Shown piece after piece: positions 14,210-22,214 of a stretch of DNA of 33,766 bases (its first letter is position 1; each line of letters opens with the position of its first letter). The translations under genes were made by a program, and so were the position numbers. The notes beneath the pieces are model-generated. The model worked only from the letters and a program-made list of their open reading frames with translations, did not search any database and was not told the DNA's origin. The stretch comes from Candidatus Saccharimonadota bacterium (GTDB lineage Bacteria; Patescibacteriota; Saccharimonadia; Saccharimonadales; UBA10212), in contig JAICWR010000006.1 of NCBI GenBank assembly GCA_025934715.1, positions 1 to 33,766 on the forward strand, in the 5' to 3' direction.

Positions 14210-15034
14210 TTAGCAGTTTACATACTGTAAGTTAACACTTGCGCCCAGGCCCAGGCTGCTATCGATAGTTATCTGGGCGAAGCTCTTACCATCCGTTAGG
14301 CAGATTTTCATCTGTTTAAGTTTAGTCGGGAGGCAGCTGCCGGTCATCTCCACACAGGGGACCACAGCATTGCCGGATTGGTCGGCGGCAAACGGCGGGG
14401 AGCCGTTAAAGTTATCGTACTGGTAGGCGTTCACGTCGCTCTCACCGTTAGACGCTGTTGAGCCCTCGGTGTTGATACTGGTGAAAAAACCGGCCAGATG
14501 GCTGGCGGTGTAGGATGAGCCAACCCCAGAACTCGTGACACTTTTCACATAAAGCGGCAGCAAGCTGAATGACTGGGTCAAATCAACGCCCGCCTGACCG
14601 ACGGCCGGCTCTGGATTGGAAGCCTGCAGAGTGGTGGGAAGGATACCGTTGTTATCACGCACCCCAAAAACCGGATAGGCATAGATTGTGCTCCCCTGGG
14701 TGTTATCCGGCGGAAACTGGAAGACTTTACCCAGGAACACGCAAGCCGGCGTATAACCGGGCCCAGGCAAGTTTGGTTGCAATACAGGACGCTGAACGCC
14801 GCTTATAAGCTGTGTTGAACAGCTATCCTTGTTAGGGTCGGCGCCAGTGAAGCCGGCTGAAACCTCGTTAATCCAAGCCTGGAGCTGCGACTGGGTGTCC
14901 CTTACACTTTGGTTAAAATCGGTTTGGGTTTGCCGGTTATCTATCAATTTAAAGGCCGAGACCATTATCAAGGCGGAAACCGCCAAAAAAATCATAACCT
15001 CTATAATGGTGTATCCAGCCGACACACGCCGCAT
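14210..15034 (-). CDS. Type IV pilus minor pseudopilin
   Basis: 274 aa from the chosen start. The prepilin signal is MRRVSAG|YTIIEVMIFLAVSALIMVSAF, with Tyr at +1 and Glu at +5. The ectodomain contains at least four cysteines. The start is taken at MRRVSAG, 10 codons inside the tracked ORF, because a TATACT -10 box ends 7 nt before that ATG. This gives a normal 7-residue leader. It is the first gene of the four-gene pseudopilin unit (14210, 13232, 12531, 11327; gaps of 24, 8 and 4 nt), separated from pilD by the S23 element B. Confidence 0.8.
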   Translation of the reverse strand: MRRVSAGYTIIEVMIFLAVSALIMVSAFKLIDNRQTQTDFNQSVRDTQSQLQAWINEVSAGFTGADPNKDSCSTQLISGVQRPVLQPNLPGPGYTPACVFLGKVFQFPPDNTQGSTIYAYPVFGVRDNNGILPTTLQASNPEPAVGQAGVDLTQSFSLLPLYVKSVTSSGVGSSYTASHLAGFFTSINTEGSTASNGESDVNAYQYDNFNGSPPFAADQSGNAVVPCVEMTGSCLPTKLKQMKICLTDGKSFAQITIDSSLGLGASVNLQYVNC

Positions 15035-15041
15035 AGCCAAC

Positions 15042-15072
15042 AGTATAGCATAAGGGGAAACCAAGGGGTCAA
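15042..15072 (-). promoter_or_regulatory. Promoter of the minor pseudopilin operon
   Basis: Minus strand -35 TTGACC (15067-15072), a 19-nt spacer and -10 TATACT (15042-15047). The ATG at 15034 follows after 7 nt. The spacer is longer than ideal. Confidence 0.5.
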
Positions 15073-15083
15073 AACGCTAGCAA

Positions 15084-15145
15084 TTTACCGTTGACAGTTT
15101 ACCGTTTACAATGCGTTTACTATGAACCGTGAACCGTTTACTATG
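15084..15145. repeat. Heptamer array B-left
   Basis: Tandem 7-mers on the plus strand: TTTACCG, TTGACAG, TTTACCG, TTTACAA, then TGCG, then TTTACTA, TGAACCG, TGAACCG, TTTACTA. The 4-nt TGCG interruption after four units recurs in the inverted right array. The start region of the S23 gene lies inside it. Confidence 0.8.
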
Positions 15146-15499
15146 GGCAACCGGACCATTAGCTTTAGCGCCAATATTATTAACTTCTGTAAAAATGAAA
15201 AAATGACTCCAATAACTAAGCCTTTGATTGAACACTTAGTAAGGTCGGCTACATCTATCGGGGCCAACTATGCAGAAGCCAACAATGCGGCTTCAAAAGC
15301 TGATTTTCGAAGTAAAATTTATATTGCAAAGAAAGAAGCCGCTGAAACCAAGTACTGGCTAGCCCTGATGCTTAATTTAGCGGCGGATAGGAAGACATGC
15401 ACAGAGCTTCTGAATGAGAGCCATTATCTGTTAATGACCTTCCAAAAGATTATTAGTACCTTGAAGAATGGTAAACAGAAAGCAGTTAACGCAAGGTAA
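15143..15499 (+). CDS. Four-helix-bundle (S23 family) protein
   Basis: 118 aa from the chosen start MGNRTISF; the tracked start is 7 codons upstream in the heptamer array. Family features are clear: FSANIINFCKN, LVRSATSIGANYAEANNAASKADF and KKEAAETKYWLALM, which give four amphipathic helices. The function of S23 proteins is unknown. The last codons (about NGKQKAVNAR) and the stop are read from the right heptamer array, so the coding region is embedded between, and partly made of, the repeats. It is on the strand opposite to the pilus genes on both sides, which fits insertion as a unit. It is only distantly similar to the S23 protein at 9970 and carries a different heptamer. Confidence 0.85.
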   Translation: MGNRTISFSANIINFCKNEKMTPITKPLIEHLVRSATSIGANYAEANNAASKADFRSKIYIAKKEAAETKYWLALMLNLAADRKTCTELLNESHYLLMTFQKIISTLKNGKQKAVNAR

Positions 15500-15523
15500 A
15501 CAGTGAATGGTAAACTGTAAACG
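15470..15523. repeat. Heptamer array B-right
   Basis: On the minus strand: TTTACAG, TTTACCA, TTCACTG, TTTACCT, then TGCG, then TTAACTG, CTTTCTG, TTTACCA. It is the inverted counterpart of 15084-15145, with the same TGCG break after four units. It ends 4 nt before the pilD stop codon. Confidence 0.8.
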
Positions 15524-15526
15524 TTT

Positions 15527-16384
15527 TTAGAGGCCGAATAGGTTTTTATACCAAGTTATTAGGCTGTCGCCAAAGACTACGAAAATGCCGGTGGCGGCTA
15601 TTAAAAACGGGCCGTAGGGTGTTTTGCTGGCCATGGTCTTTTTGTTAGTTATAAGATGCGGCAGCACAAAAAGCGTCCCAAGCAGCGAGGAAACAAATAT
15701 CATCCCTAAGCTTTTATAGGGGTCGGACAGCAGGGTCCCGGTGACCAAACCAAGCCGGACGTCGCCAAAACCTATCCACTTGCCCTGCGAAAATGTATAC
15801 AAGATATAGAAAATGCCGCTGGCAATGGCCACGGATAAGGCCCATAGCCAGACCGCATGGCCGGGGCGCCCCTGGAATACGCCTATATAAACCGCGCGTC
15901 CGGCGGCCGCCACCGCTAAGGTGGGATAAATGATTTTATTCGGCAATATCATCCAGCGGATGTCATATACAGCCAATCCCATAAGGCCCACAGACGCCGT
16001 CAGCCAGGTGGCCAGCAGCAGCCACTGGCCGTTAAAGTGCGGCGCTGCTGGCCAAAATATGTAGCTTAGCGCGAAAATAAAGCCCATGGCCAGTTCTACA
16101 GCTGGATATTGCTTAGAAATCGTCTTGCCGCAGTGACGGCAGTGGCCTTTTAGCAAAATCCAGCTTATGACCGGCACTAAATCCAGGGCGGACAGCTGGT
16201 GGCGGCAGTTGGGGCACATGCTACGGCCTTTTAGTATGGAAAGGTCGCCATGATTTAGATTTCTTTTGCCTGTTGCCTGTTGCCTTTTGCCTATTCCCTG
16301 TTCATGCAGGCGCCAAACAAGGGCGTTAACAAAGCTGCCCAGCCCAAGGCCCAGAATGAATAGGATGATAGAAATTAGAAGCAT
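15527..16384 (-). CDS. pilD: Type IV prepilin peptidase / methyltransferase, with a repeat-derived insert
   Basis: Membrane aspartyl protease that cuts prepilins after the leader Gly and may N-methylate the new N-terminus. The N-terminal LGLGLGSFVNALVWRL, the paired CPNC and CRHC zinc-binding cysteines with the ISWILLKGHC segment, and the two catalytic Asp motifs (VYDIRWMILPN and GFGDVRLG) are all present. There are several membrane helices over 285 aa. Between VWRLHEQ and DLSILKGRSMC lies a basic, low-complexity insert (GIGKRQQATGKRNLNHG). It is encoded by a tandem heptamer array, absent from typical PilD, and kept in frame. The gene is downstream of pilA after a terminator and next to S23 element B. 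Confidence 0.9.
   Translation of the reverse strand: MLLISIILFILGLGLGSFVNALVWRLHEQGIGKRQQATGKRNLNHGDLSILKGRSMCPNCRHQLSALDLVPVISWILLKGHCRHCGKTISKQYPAVELAMGFIFALSYIFWPAAPHFNGQWLLLATWLTASVGLMGLAVYDIRWMILPNKIIYPTLAVAAAGRAVYIGVFQGRPGHAVWLWALSVAIASGIFYILYTFSQGKWIGFGDVRLGLVTGTLLSDPYKSLGMIFVSSLLGTLFVLPHLITNKKTMASKTPYGPFLIAATGIFVVFGDSLITWYKNLFGL
16263..16299. repeat. Solo heptamer array inside pilD
   Basis: On the plus strand tandem 7-mers TTTGCCT, GTTGCCT, GTTGCCT, TTTGCCT, ATTCCCT. The last part (TTGCCTATTCCCT, 16287-16299) is identical to 10340-10352 of array A. It lies in the cytoplasmic loop region of pilD without breaking the frame. Confidence 0.75.
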
Positions 16385-16403
16385 TAGGATAATCGTAGCA
16401 TAA

Positions 16404-16431
16404 AAAAAGCGGCCTTTTCAGGCCGCTTTTT
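16404..16431. terminator. Bidirectional Rho-independent terminator between pilA and pilD
   Basis: The stem AAAAAGCGGCC/GGCCGCTTTTT with a 6-nt loop (16415-16420) has T-runs in both directions. On the minus strand it follows the pilA stop by about 18 nt. Confidence 0.85.
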
Positions 16432-16448
16432 GTTTTAAACTTATGACC

Positions 16449-16943
16449 TTAACTTGATAGGCATTGCTTAACGTTAGCTCCACCGCTCTCGACTACAAAA
16501 TACACAGCGACAGAACGAGTGTTGGCTGTAAACGGTGGTACGTTTGCCCCGTTACAATCGAAGCCAACATCAACTGCAATGGCATTTAAGCCCGGAGTTG
16601 CTGGGGTTGCCGCAGAAACACTCGAGCAAGTTGTTGATGGTTGAACCGATACACTATTGGCTTGTGCGTTTGCAGCGGTATTACTGATAGTAGCGGATCC
16701 ATTTGCGACACCACATCCACCGGAGGTTGCCGGCAACTGACCGTTATTGTTTGATTCAAATGTCTGCACAGCCGACAGTATATCCGCGGCATCGTGTTTA
16801 ATGGCGTTGTTACGTGAGTTGCGGTTCAAAGCCGGTACGGCCAAGAACACAATTAGAAAGATTAAAGCGGCGATGGCCAACACGATTAGAACTTCGATTA
16901 TCGTGAATCCCTGTTCCCGCTTTTGTTTATATACGTTTTTCAT
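16449..16943 (-). CDS. pilA: Major type IV pilin (prepilin)
   Basis: About 164 aa. From the chosen ATG the leader is MKNVYKQKREQG, followed by |FTIIEVLIVLAIAALIFLIVF, with ideal Phe +1 and Glu +5. The ectodomain is small, with conserved AIKHDAADILSAVQTFESNNNGQLP, which resembles Gram-positive-like pilins, and has four Cys. A TTG start 4 codons upstream with a nearby AAGGGGG is an alternative. It has its own promoter (TTGCTT-17-TATCAT) and is followed by a strong terminator, as expected for the abundantly expressed subunit. Confidence 0.85.
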   Translation of the reverse strand: MKNVYKQKREQGFTIIEVLIVLAIAALIFLIVFLAVPALNRNSRNNAIKHDAADILSAVQTFESNNNGQLPATSGGCGVANGSATISNTAANAQANSVSVQPSTTCSSVSAATPATPGLNAIAVDVGFDCNGANVPPFTANTRSVAVYFVVESGGANVKQCLSS

Positions 16944-16999
16944 GGTTTTAAGCAAATGCCCCCTTTGCTTGAGCGTTTAGTGTTTATGCTTATAAGGAG

Positions 17000-17028
17000 A
17001 TGATAATCTGTTGCCAGTAAAAAAGCAA
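17000..17028 (-). promoter_or_regulatory. Promoter of pilA
   Basis: Minus strand -35 TTGCTT (17023-17028), a 17-nt spacer and -10 TATCAT (17000-17005). The leader of about 50 nt carries AAAGGGGG, unlike the leaderless genes nearby. Confidence 0.55.
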
Positions 17029-17045
17029 TAGCTATTAACGGACAT

Positions 17046-18260
17046 TTAAGTGGCTGTTATTTTGTTAGCTAAGCCGTAGATTGGCAACAATATGGCGGCC
17101 ACGATTATCAAAGCCATCACGCCCAGCAGAATCATCAGCACCGGCTCAATGATGGTCGATATCGCGGCAATTTCGTTATCGACCTCTTTTTCATAATAAT
17201 CGGCGGTCTTACCCAGCATAGTTTCCAGCGAGCCGGATTGTTCGCCGATTTTAATCATATCTGGGACTAATTCTAAGAAGTTAGGGTCGCCTTCGAGCGC
17301 TTCGGACAAGGCTTTGCCGCCTTTGACTTTTTCGGCGGCTTTATGGACCGAATCCGCTATATGCACATTATTGACTGCGTCGGCCACGATGTTCATGACC
17401 TGCAGCAGCGGCACGCCGCTGGCCACCAAGGTTTGCCCGGTGCGGCTAAATCTAGCCATGTACATTTTCATGAATAAATGCCCAATCGGCCACATCCGCA
17501 TCTTGGCCTTATCCACAATCTCCTTGCCGGGGCCGGAGCGGGCCCAGCGGGTGGTGAAAAAGGCGGCCACGCCCAGCAGGATGATTATCAGCCACCAAAA
17601 ATGGCTTATTAGCCGTGACAGGCCTAATAGGGCGCGGGTCACAAACGGCAACGTGGCGCCGGGTATGGTGGTGTAGACTTCCTGGACATGGGGCAGCACC
17701 ACCACGACCATGAACGTCACCACGGCAATCATCACAACTATGACAATGAGTGGGTAAATTAAGGCGCCGCGGACTTTGGAGATGATTTCAGCGTCTTTTT
17801 CCTGCTGGTTGGCCAGGCGCTCCAGCGCTTTATCCAGTGTTCCGGAGGCCTCGCCGGCCTCGACCAAACTGACATAAACATTGTTAAAAACCCCGGGGTA
17901 GCGGGCCAGGGCTTCGTGGAATGAGGAGCCGGCTTCGATGTCGGCCAGGACTTTTTCAATGATAAGCTTTAGGGGTTTGCTGGCAGTCTGCCCTTCCACG
18001 TTCCGTAGAGCCTGGGCCAGCGGCAAGCCGGCATTTATAAGCGTGGCGAGCTGGCGCGAAAAAATGACTTTGTCTTTGGTCTTAATCCGGTTGCGGAATC
18101 CGGTCAGGCTTTTTTCGCTGTTTGCAAGGTTAATTTCCAGGGGCGAGTAGCCCTGGCCTTTAATCGCCTTGGCGGCCGCTTTTTCATTTTCGGCCTGGAC
18201 TTCGGACTCAATCCGTTTGCCGGAGGCCGGGTCGCGCGCGACGAATGTGTATGTCAGCAT
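17046..18260 (-). CDS. pilC: Type IV pilus inner-membrane platform protein
   Basis: 404-aa PilC/GspF protein. It carries two repeated T2SSF domains (about 62-190 and 265-390), each starting with a F-x-R-x-x-A-x-L-x-x-x-G-x-P-L type motif (FSRQLATLINAGLPL and FSRTGQTLVASGVPL). Membrane helices lie at about 165-190, 215-240 and 370-395. It is the rotor or platform on which PilB and PilT act. The N-terminal about 55 residues form the small YTFVARDPASGKRI domain seen in many PilC proteins. It lies 3 nt after the pilT stop and is clearly co-transcribed. Confidence 0.95.
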   Translation of the reverse strand: MLTYTFVARDPASGKRIESEVQAENEKAAAKAIKGQGYSPLEINLANSEKSLTGFRNRIKTKDKVIFSRQLATLINAGLPLAQALRNVEGQTASKPLKLIIEKVLADIEAGSSFHEALARYPGVFNNVYVSLVEAGEASGTLDKALERLANQQEKDAEIISKVRGALIYPLIVIVVMIAVVTFMVVVVLPHVQEVYTTIPGATLPFVTRALLGLSRLISHFWWLIIILLGVAAFFTTRWARSGPGKEIVDKAKMRMWPIGHLFMKMYMARFSRTGQTLVASGVPLLQVMNIVADAVNNVHIADSVHKAAEKVKGGKALSEALEGDPNFLELVPDMIKIGEQSGSLETMLGKTADYYEKEVDNEIAAISTIIEPVLMILLGVMALIIVAAILLPIYGLANKITAT

Positions 18261-18263
18261 CAG

Positions 18264-19406
18264 CTAGCCTCTCATCAGGCGGTCTAGTTCTTCGAGGTCC
18301 ACCGCGTAGTTGCGAGCTTCATCGTAGCTGATAACACCGGTATGGATTAAGTTGACAAGCGTGCGGTCCATGCTTTGCATGCCGAATTCAGCGCCGGTTT
18401 GGATGACGGCTTCTAGCTGGTAGCTCTTGCCTTCGCGGACGATATTGCGTACGGCTGGCGTGGCGACCAGGATTTCAGCCGCCGCCACCCGGCCGCCGCC
18501 TAGTTTAGGAATCAGCCGCTGCGAGGCGATCGCCATCAGGATGTTGCCCAGCTGGGCGCGGACCTGGGGTTGCTGGTGGGGCGGAAAGACGTCAATCATA
18601 CGGTCGACGCTCTGGCTGGCGCTGTTGGTGTGCAAGGTCGCCAGCACCAGGTGGCCGGTCTCGGCGATGGTGATGGCCGCGGCGATGGTTTCTAAGTCGC
18701 GCATCTCGCCAATCAGCACCACGTCCGGGTCCTCGCGCAGGGCTGAGCGCAGGGCCGCCGAGAAACTAAAGGTGTCATAGTGCACTTCCCTCTGGACCAG
18801 CAGGGATTTTTGGGATTTATGGGTGTATTCGATAGGATCTTCAATCGTGATGATGTGGCGGGCCTGTTCACGGTTGATTTTATCGACCATCGCCGCCAAC
18901 GTGGTGGATTTGCCGGAACCGGTCGGACCGGTCACCAGCACTAGGCCGCGCGGGTATTCAGTGAATTTATTGACCACCTGGGGCAAGCCCAAATCCTCCA
19001 CGGTACGAATCACATTGGGAATCAAGCGCATGGCCGCCGCCACATTACCGCGCTCGTGGAAAGCGTTTACACGGAAGCGCCCCAAGTCGCCAAAGGCAAA
19101 GCTGAAGTCGAACTCCTTGTCCCGCAACAGGATTTGCTTTTGGTCCGGGTCCATCAGGCTGAAGACCAGTTCCTCCAGCGTTTTATCATCCAATAACGCG
19201 GCTCCGTGCACCGGTGTTAAAGCGCCGTCTATGCGCAGCATAGGCGGCATGCCCACCTGCAGGTGCAGGTCGGAAGCGTCTTTTTTGACCACTTCTTCTA
19301 ATAAAATTTCAATTTTGAGGTTACTTCCGGCCGGCGCTGGCGCCGGAGCCGTAGCAACTGGTGGCATTTGTGGTTTTGGTGGTGTTTGTGGTGTTTGCTG
19401 TTGCAC
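18264..19406 (-). CDS. pilT: Type IV pilus retraction ATPase
   Basis: 380-aa hexameric ATPase powering pilus retraction and twitching. A Pro/Gln/Ala-rich N-terminal tail (about 1-28) precedes the N2-type domain. Walker A is GPTGSGKST at 160-168, the Asp box is ITIEDPIEY, and Walker B is VVLIGEMRDLET at 229-240. The His box is HLVLATLHTNSA, typical of PilT. The C-terminus lacks the conserved AIRNLIRE motif in exact form; ATPAVRNIVREGK is its counterpart. The start is GTG with an AAGGGG Shine-Dalgarno 7 nt upstream. It sits between pilB and pilC in the operon. Confidence 0.93.
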   Translation of the reverse strand: MQQQTPQTPPKPQMPPVATAPAPAPAGSNLKIEILLEEVVKKDASDLHLQVGMPPMLRIDGALTPVHGAALLDDKTLEELVFSLMDPDQKQILLRDKEFDFSFAFGDLGRFRVNAFHERGNVAAAMRLIPNVIRTVEDLGLPQVVNKFTEYPRGLVLVTGPTGSGKSTTLAAMVDKINREQARHIITIEDPIEYTHKSQKSLLVQREVHYDTFSFSAALRSALREDPDVVLIGEMRDLETIAAAITIAETGHLVLATLHTNSASQSVDRMIDVFPPHQQPQVRAQLGNILMAIASQRLIPKLGGGRVAAAEILVATPAVRNIVREGKSYQLEAVIQTGAEFGMQSMDRTLVNLIHTGVISYDEARNYAVDLEELDRLMRG

Positions 19407-19432
19407 TGTTTTCCCCTTAATCGGTGCCCTTT

Positions 19433-21247
19433 TTAAGCCTCGCTGGCGGCTACCCGGTCAACCTCTAATAAGCTCGTCAATCCGGCTAGAGCCTTAAGGT
19501 ACCCGTCCTGGCGCATTATGACCATGCCTTCGTCCTGGGCGGCCTTTTGGATGGCGGAACTGGTGGAATGCTTGAGGATATGGTCCTGGATTTTTTCAGT
19601 TACCTCAAAAACTTCGTACAGCCCCATGCGCCCGGAGTAGCCGGTCGGGTTGTCGGGGGTTATTTTACCCTTGACCAAAGTATAAGCGTTTTGGGTGGCC
19701 AGAGGCAAGCTCTTATAGCCCAGGTCGCTGGCGACCTTGGCCATCTCTTCATTATTCTTGGGCAAAAGGCTGCCGACCACGCTGTGTATCCCCTCGGTTT
19801 CGGCCGGGCTGGATTTATACGATTCGCCGCCGGCCACGCTGCGGCGCACCAGGCGCTGGCCGATGACGGTATGGACTGTGCTAGCGATAAGGAAAGGCTC
19901 CAGCCCCATGTCCAAAAGCCGCGGCAGGATGCCAGCGGCGCTATTGGTGTGCAGCGTGGAAAACACCAAGTGGCCGGTCAGGGCCGCCTGGATGGCCAGG
20001 TTAGCGGTTTCTTTATCGCGTATCTCGCCGACCATAACCACATCGGGGTCCTGGCGCAAAACGCTGCGCAGGCCCGTGGCGAAAGTCAGGCCCACGTCGG
20101 CGTTGATTTGAATCTGATTGACGCCATCTATCTTGTACTCAACGGGGTCTTCCAGCGTGACTATATTAATAGTGTCGTTCTTGATCTCCTGCAGCATGGC
20201 GTACATGCTGGTGCTTTTACCCGAGCCGGTCGGACCGGACGTCAAAATCATGCCGTGGGGCTGTTTTAGGCCCTTACGGATGGTCCGTAGCGCCCGGCCG
20301 GTGTAGCCCATGTCTTCAAGCTTAAGGCTGGTGCCGGATTTATCCAGCAGGCGGATGACCACTTGCTCGCCCCAAACCACCGGGCTGATGGCTATACGCA
20401 GGTCGATTTCCAAATCTTCCACTTTGATGGTGAACTGGCCGTCCTGGGGCACTCGGTGCTCGTCAATTTTCAGGTTTGAGAGGATTTTGACCCGGCTGAC
20501 AATCGCCGGCTCGGTGCTCTTGGGCAGCCTCATGACCTCGCGCAACACTCCGTCTATGCGGCAACGGATTTTGAGCTCGTTTTCCATCGGTTCTATGTGG
20601 ATGTCACTGGCACGGTTCCTGGCGGCATATTCCATGATGGCGTTCAGGGCCTTGCTGATAGGCGAGTCTTCAACTATGACCTTCACTTTGGCTTTAGCGT
20701 TGGGCTTGACTTCTCCTTTGGGCTGGTCTTCGGCGGGCTGTTCGGCATTTTCGGCCTCTTCCACCCCGGCCAACATCGTGCTTATGCCCTTTTGGATATT
20801 CTTTTCGTACTGCTTGAGCATACGGCGGATGCCGGATTCGCTGGCGGCATAAACTTTTAGAGGCTTGCCGATCTTGTTGCTTAGAAAGTCCACTGCCTGG
20901 ACATTGTTAGCGTCTAACATAGCCACCACCAGCCGGTCGCCCATCGTGCCCAGCGGCACGGCCATGTAGAAGTTGGCCGTGTCCTTGCTCAGCAAGTCGA
21001 GGACTTTTTGGGGTATCGGCGGCGATTCGGACAAGTTGACGTAGGGGATGTTATTGACCTTGGCGGTCGCCTGGGTCAGGTCCTCGTCTTTCACCACACC
21101 TTCTTTTATAAGCAAGCTGAACAGCGGCTGGTGGCTTTTTTCGGATTTGGCTTTGTAGAGTTCGAGTTCTTCTTTAGATAAGATACCGCTGTTTACAAGC
21201 TCGTCCTCAATCTGGTGCTGGGTTGATTCGGATAACAATACACTCAT
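19433..21247 (-). CDS. pilB: Type IV pilus extension ATPase
   Basis: 604-aa assembly ATPase of the GspE/PilB family. The N-terminal MshEN-like domain (about 1-150) contains SGILSKEELELY and VPLGTMGDRLVVAM. A Glu/Ala/Lys-rich linker (about 160-190) follows, then the ATPase core with RASDIHIEP, Walker A GPTGSGKST (338-346), the LEDPVEY Asp box and Walker B VVMVGEIRDKETA. The zinc-binding tetracysteine of classical GspE/PilB is not present in the region between the core and GYSGRMGLYEV, so the zinc site appears lost. An AAGGGG Shine-Dalgarno precedes the ATG. It is followed by pilT. Confidence 0.93.
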   Translation of the reverse strand: MSVLLSESTQHQIEDELVNSGILSKEELELYKAKSEKSHQPLFSLLIKEGVVKDEDLTQATAKVNNIPYVNLSESPPIPQKVLDLLSKDTANFYMAVPLGTMGDRLVVAMLDANNVQAVDFLSNKIGKPLKVYAASESGIRRMLKQYEKNIQKGISTMLAGVEEAENAEQPAEDQPKGEVKPNAKAKVKVIVEDSPISKALNAIMEYAARNRASDIHIEPMENELKIRCRIDGVLREVMRLPKSTEPAIVSRVKILSNLKIDEHRVPQDGQFTIKVEDLEIDLRIAISPVVWGEQVVIRLLDKSGTSLKLEDMGYTGRALRTIRKGLKQPHGMILTSGPTGSGKSTSMYAMLQEIKNDTINIVTLEDPVEYKIDGVNQIQINADVGLTFATGLRSVLRQDPDVVMVGEIRDKETANLAIQAALTGHLVFSTLHTNSAAGILPRLLDMGLEPFLIASTVHTVIGQRLVRRSVAGGESYKSSPAETEGIHSVVGSLLPKNNEEMAKVASDLGYKSLPLATQNAYTLVKGKITPDNPTGYSGRMGLYEVFEVTEKIQDHILKHSTSSAIQKAAQDEGMVIMRQDGYLKALAGLTSLLEVDRVAASEA

Positions 21248-21255
21248 TTATCCCC

Positions 21256-21534
21256 TTAGAACGAAGTGCCGCCCCCCTGGAATGGAGACTGGTTATTGCT
21301 GTTGCCGATCTGGATAAGCTGGGTCGGGTCAAGCGCGTTGGTGTTTAAGAAACTGGTATAAGTGCTGTCGTGCTGCACGTCCGGGAAAGTCGGGCTGATT
21401 TTATCGACCACTGGTACTTTGATCGGCCGGCTTTGGGGCGTACCGAAAATCGCCCCCGACACCACTATCGAAATCATGGCGGCTATCAGCGCCACAAAGA
21501 TTATCACGATCATATTTTGTCTTTTTTTCGTCAT
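21256..21534 (-). CDS. Small single-span membrane protein of the pilus operon
   Basis: 92 aa with a short basic N-terminus, one membrane helix (about 9-31) and an extracytoplasmic tail of 60 residues. No family is recognised. It overlaps the end of pilO by 4 nt (ATGA type) and precedes pilB by 8 nt, the position of PilP in proteobacterial loci. It is too short to be PilP and lacks a lipobox, so a PilP-like function is only a positional guess. Confidence 0.7.
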   Translation of the reverse strand: MTKKRQNMIVIIFVALIAAMISIVVSGAIFGTPQSRPIKVPVVDKISPTFPDVQHDSTYTSFLNTNALDPTQLIQIGNSNNQSPFQGGGTSF

Positions 21535-22214
21535 TTCACCACCTGTGTCGCTGTTAAATCTAAGCTCTTGGCCGGCTGGAAGTAGGTTGTCATATTGATG
21601 GTCAGTTTCATTGATTTGTCAGTGCCGTCGATTTCCAAAGTGTTCAAATCGAACGGCCGGATGGAGCGCTCAAAATCCTGCAAAAGCTGCTGGGCGGATT
21701 TGTAGTTGGCGCTGGCTTCAAACGAAAACGGAATTGCTTTTGACTGCGGCTGGGCTTGCGGCTGGTCGCTGTTGCCGGTCGGGTCGTCGGTTATATTTAG
21801 GTTGTTGAATGTCACACTGCGCCCGGCCAGGACTTTTTCAATGCTGCTGGCCAGCGCCGGCACGTCATATTTACTGGGCAGCGCGTCTAAGACGATGCGC
21901 GGGTTATCGCCGTCGCTGGGCCCGTTGGCTTTGGGGTCGGCGTTGCCGCCTATGGCATTGGGGTTCTGCTGGGCAAAGACATTGTACTGGGTCAGTAGCG
22001 TCTGGGCATTGTTGTAGTTATCTTTTAAGGTTGCGGCCACGTTCCGCTCGGCGTGCAGGGCCCGCCGCTGGTAAAGGCCTTTGGAGACCAAAGCTTTGGT
22101 GGCGAATAGGCCGAACACGCAGAAAGCCACGGCCACTGCCACCACCACCAGTATGGTCGACTGGCTTTTATCTATCTGTACGTGCTTGACGGACGTTTTC
22201 TTAGCTTCAGCCAT
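21531..22214 (-). CDS. pilO: Pilus alignment protein, PilO-like
   Basis: 227 aa. One membrane helix (about 18-42) is followed by a coiled-coil stretch (about 45-85) and a ferredoxin-like periplasmic-type domain (about 130-225) rich in beta-strands, ending MKLTINMTTYFQPAKSLDL. This is the PilO plan. Sequence identity within the family is low, so the name rests mainly on domain order and on the position directly after pilN. It overlaps pilN by 1 nt and the next gene by 4 nt. Confidence 0.8.
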   Translation of the reverse strand: MAEAKKTSVKHVQIDKSQSTILVVVAVAVAFCVFGLFATKALVSKGLYQRRALHAERNVAATLKDNYNNAQTLLTQYNVFAQQNPNAIGGNADPKANGPSDGDNPRIVLDALPSKYDVPALASSIEKVLAGRSVTFNNLNITDDPTGNSDQPQAQPQSKAIPFSFEASANYKSAQQLLQDFERSIRPFDLNTLEIDGTDKSMKLTINMTTYFQPAKSLDLTATQVVK

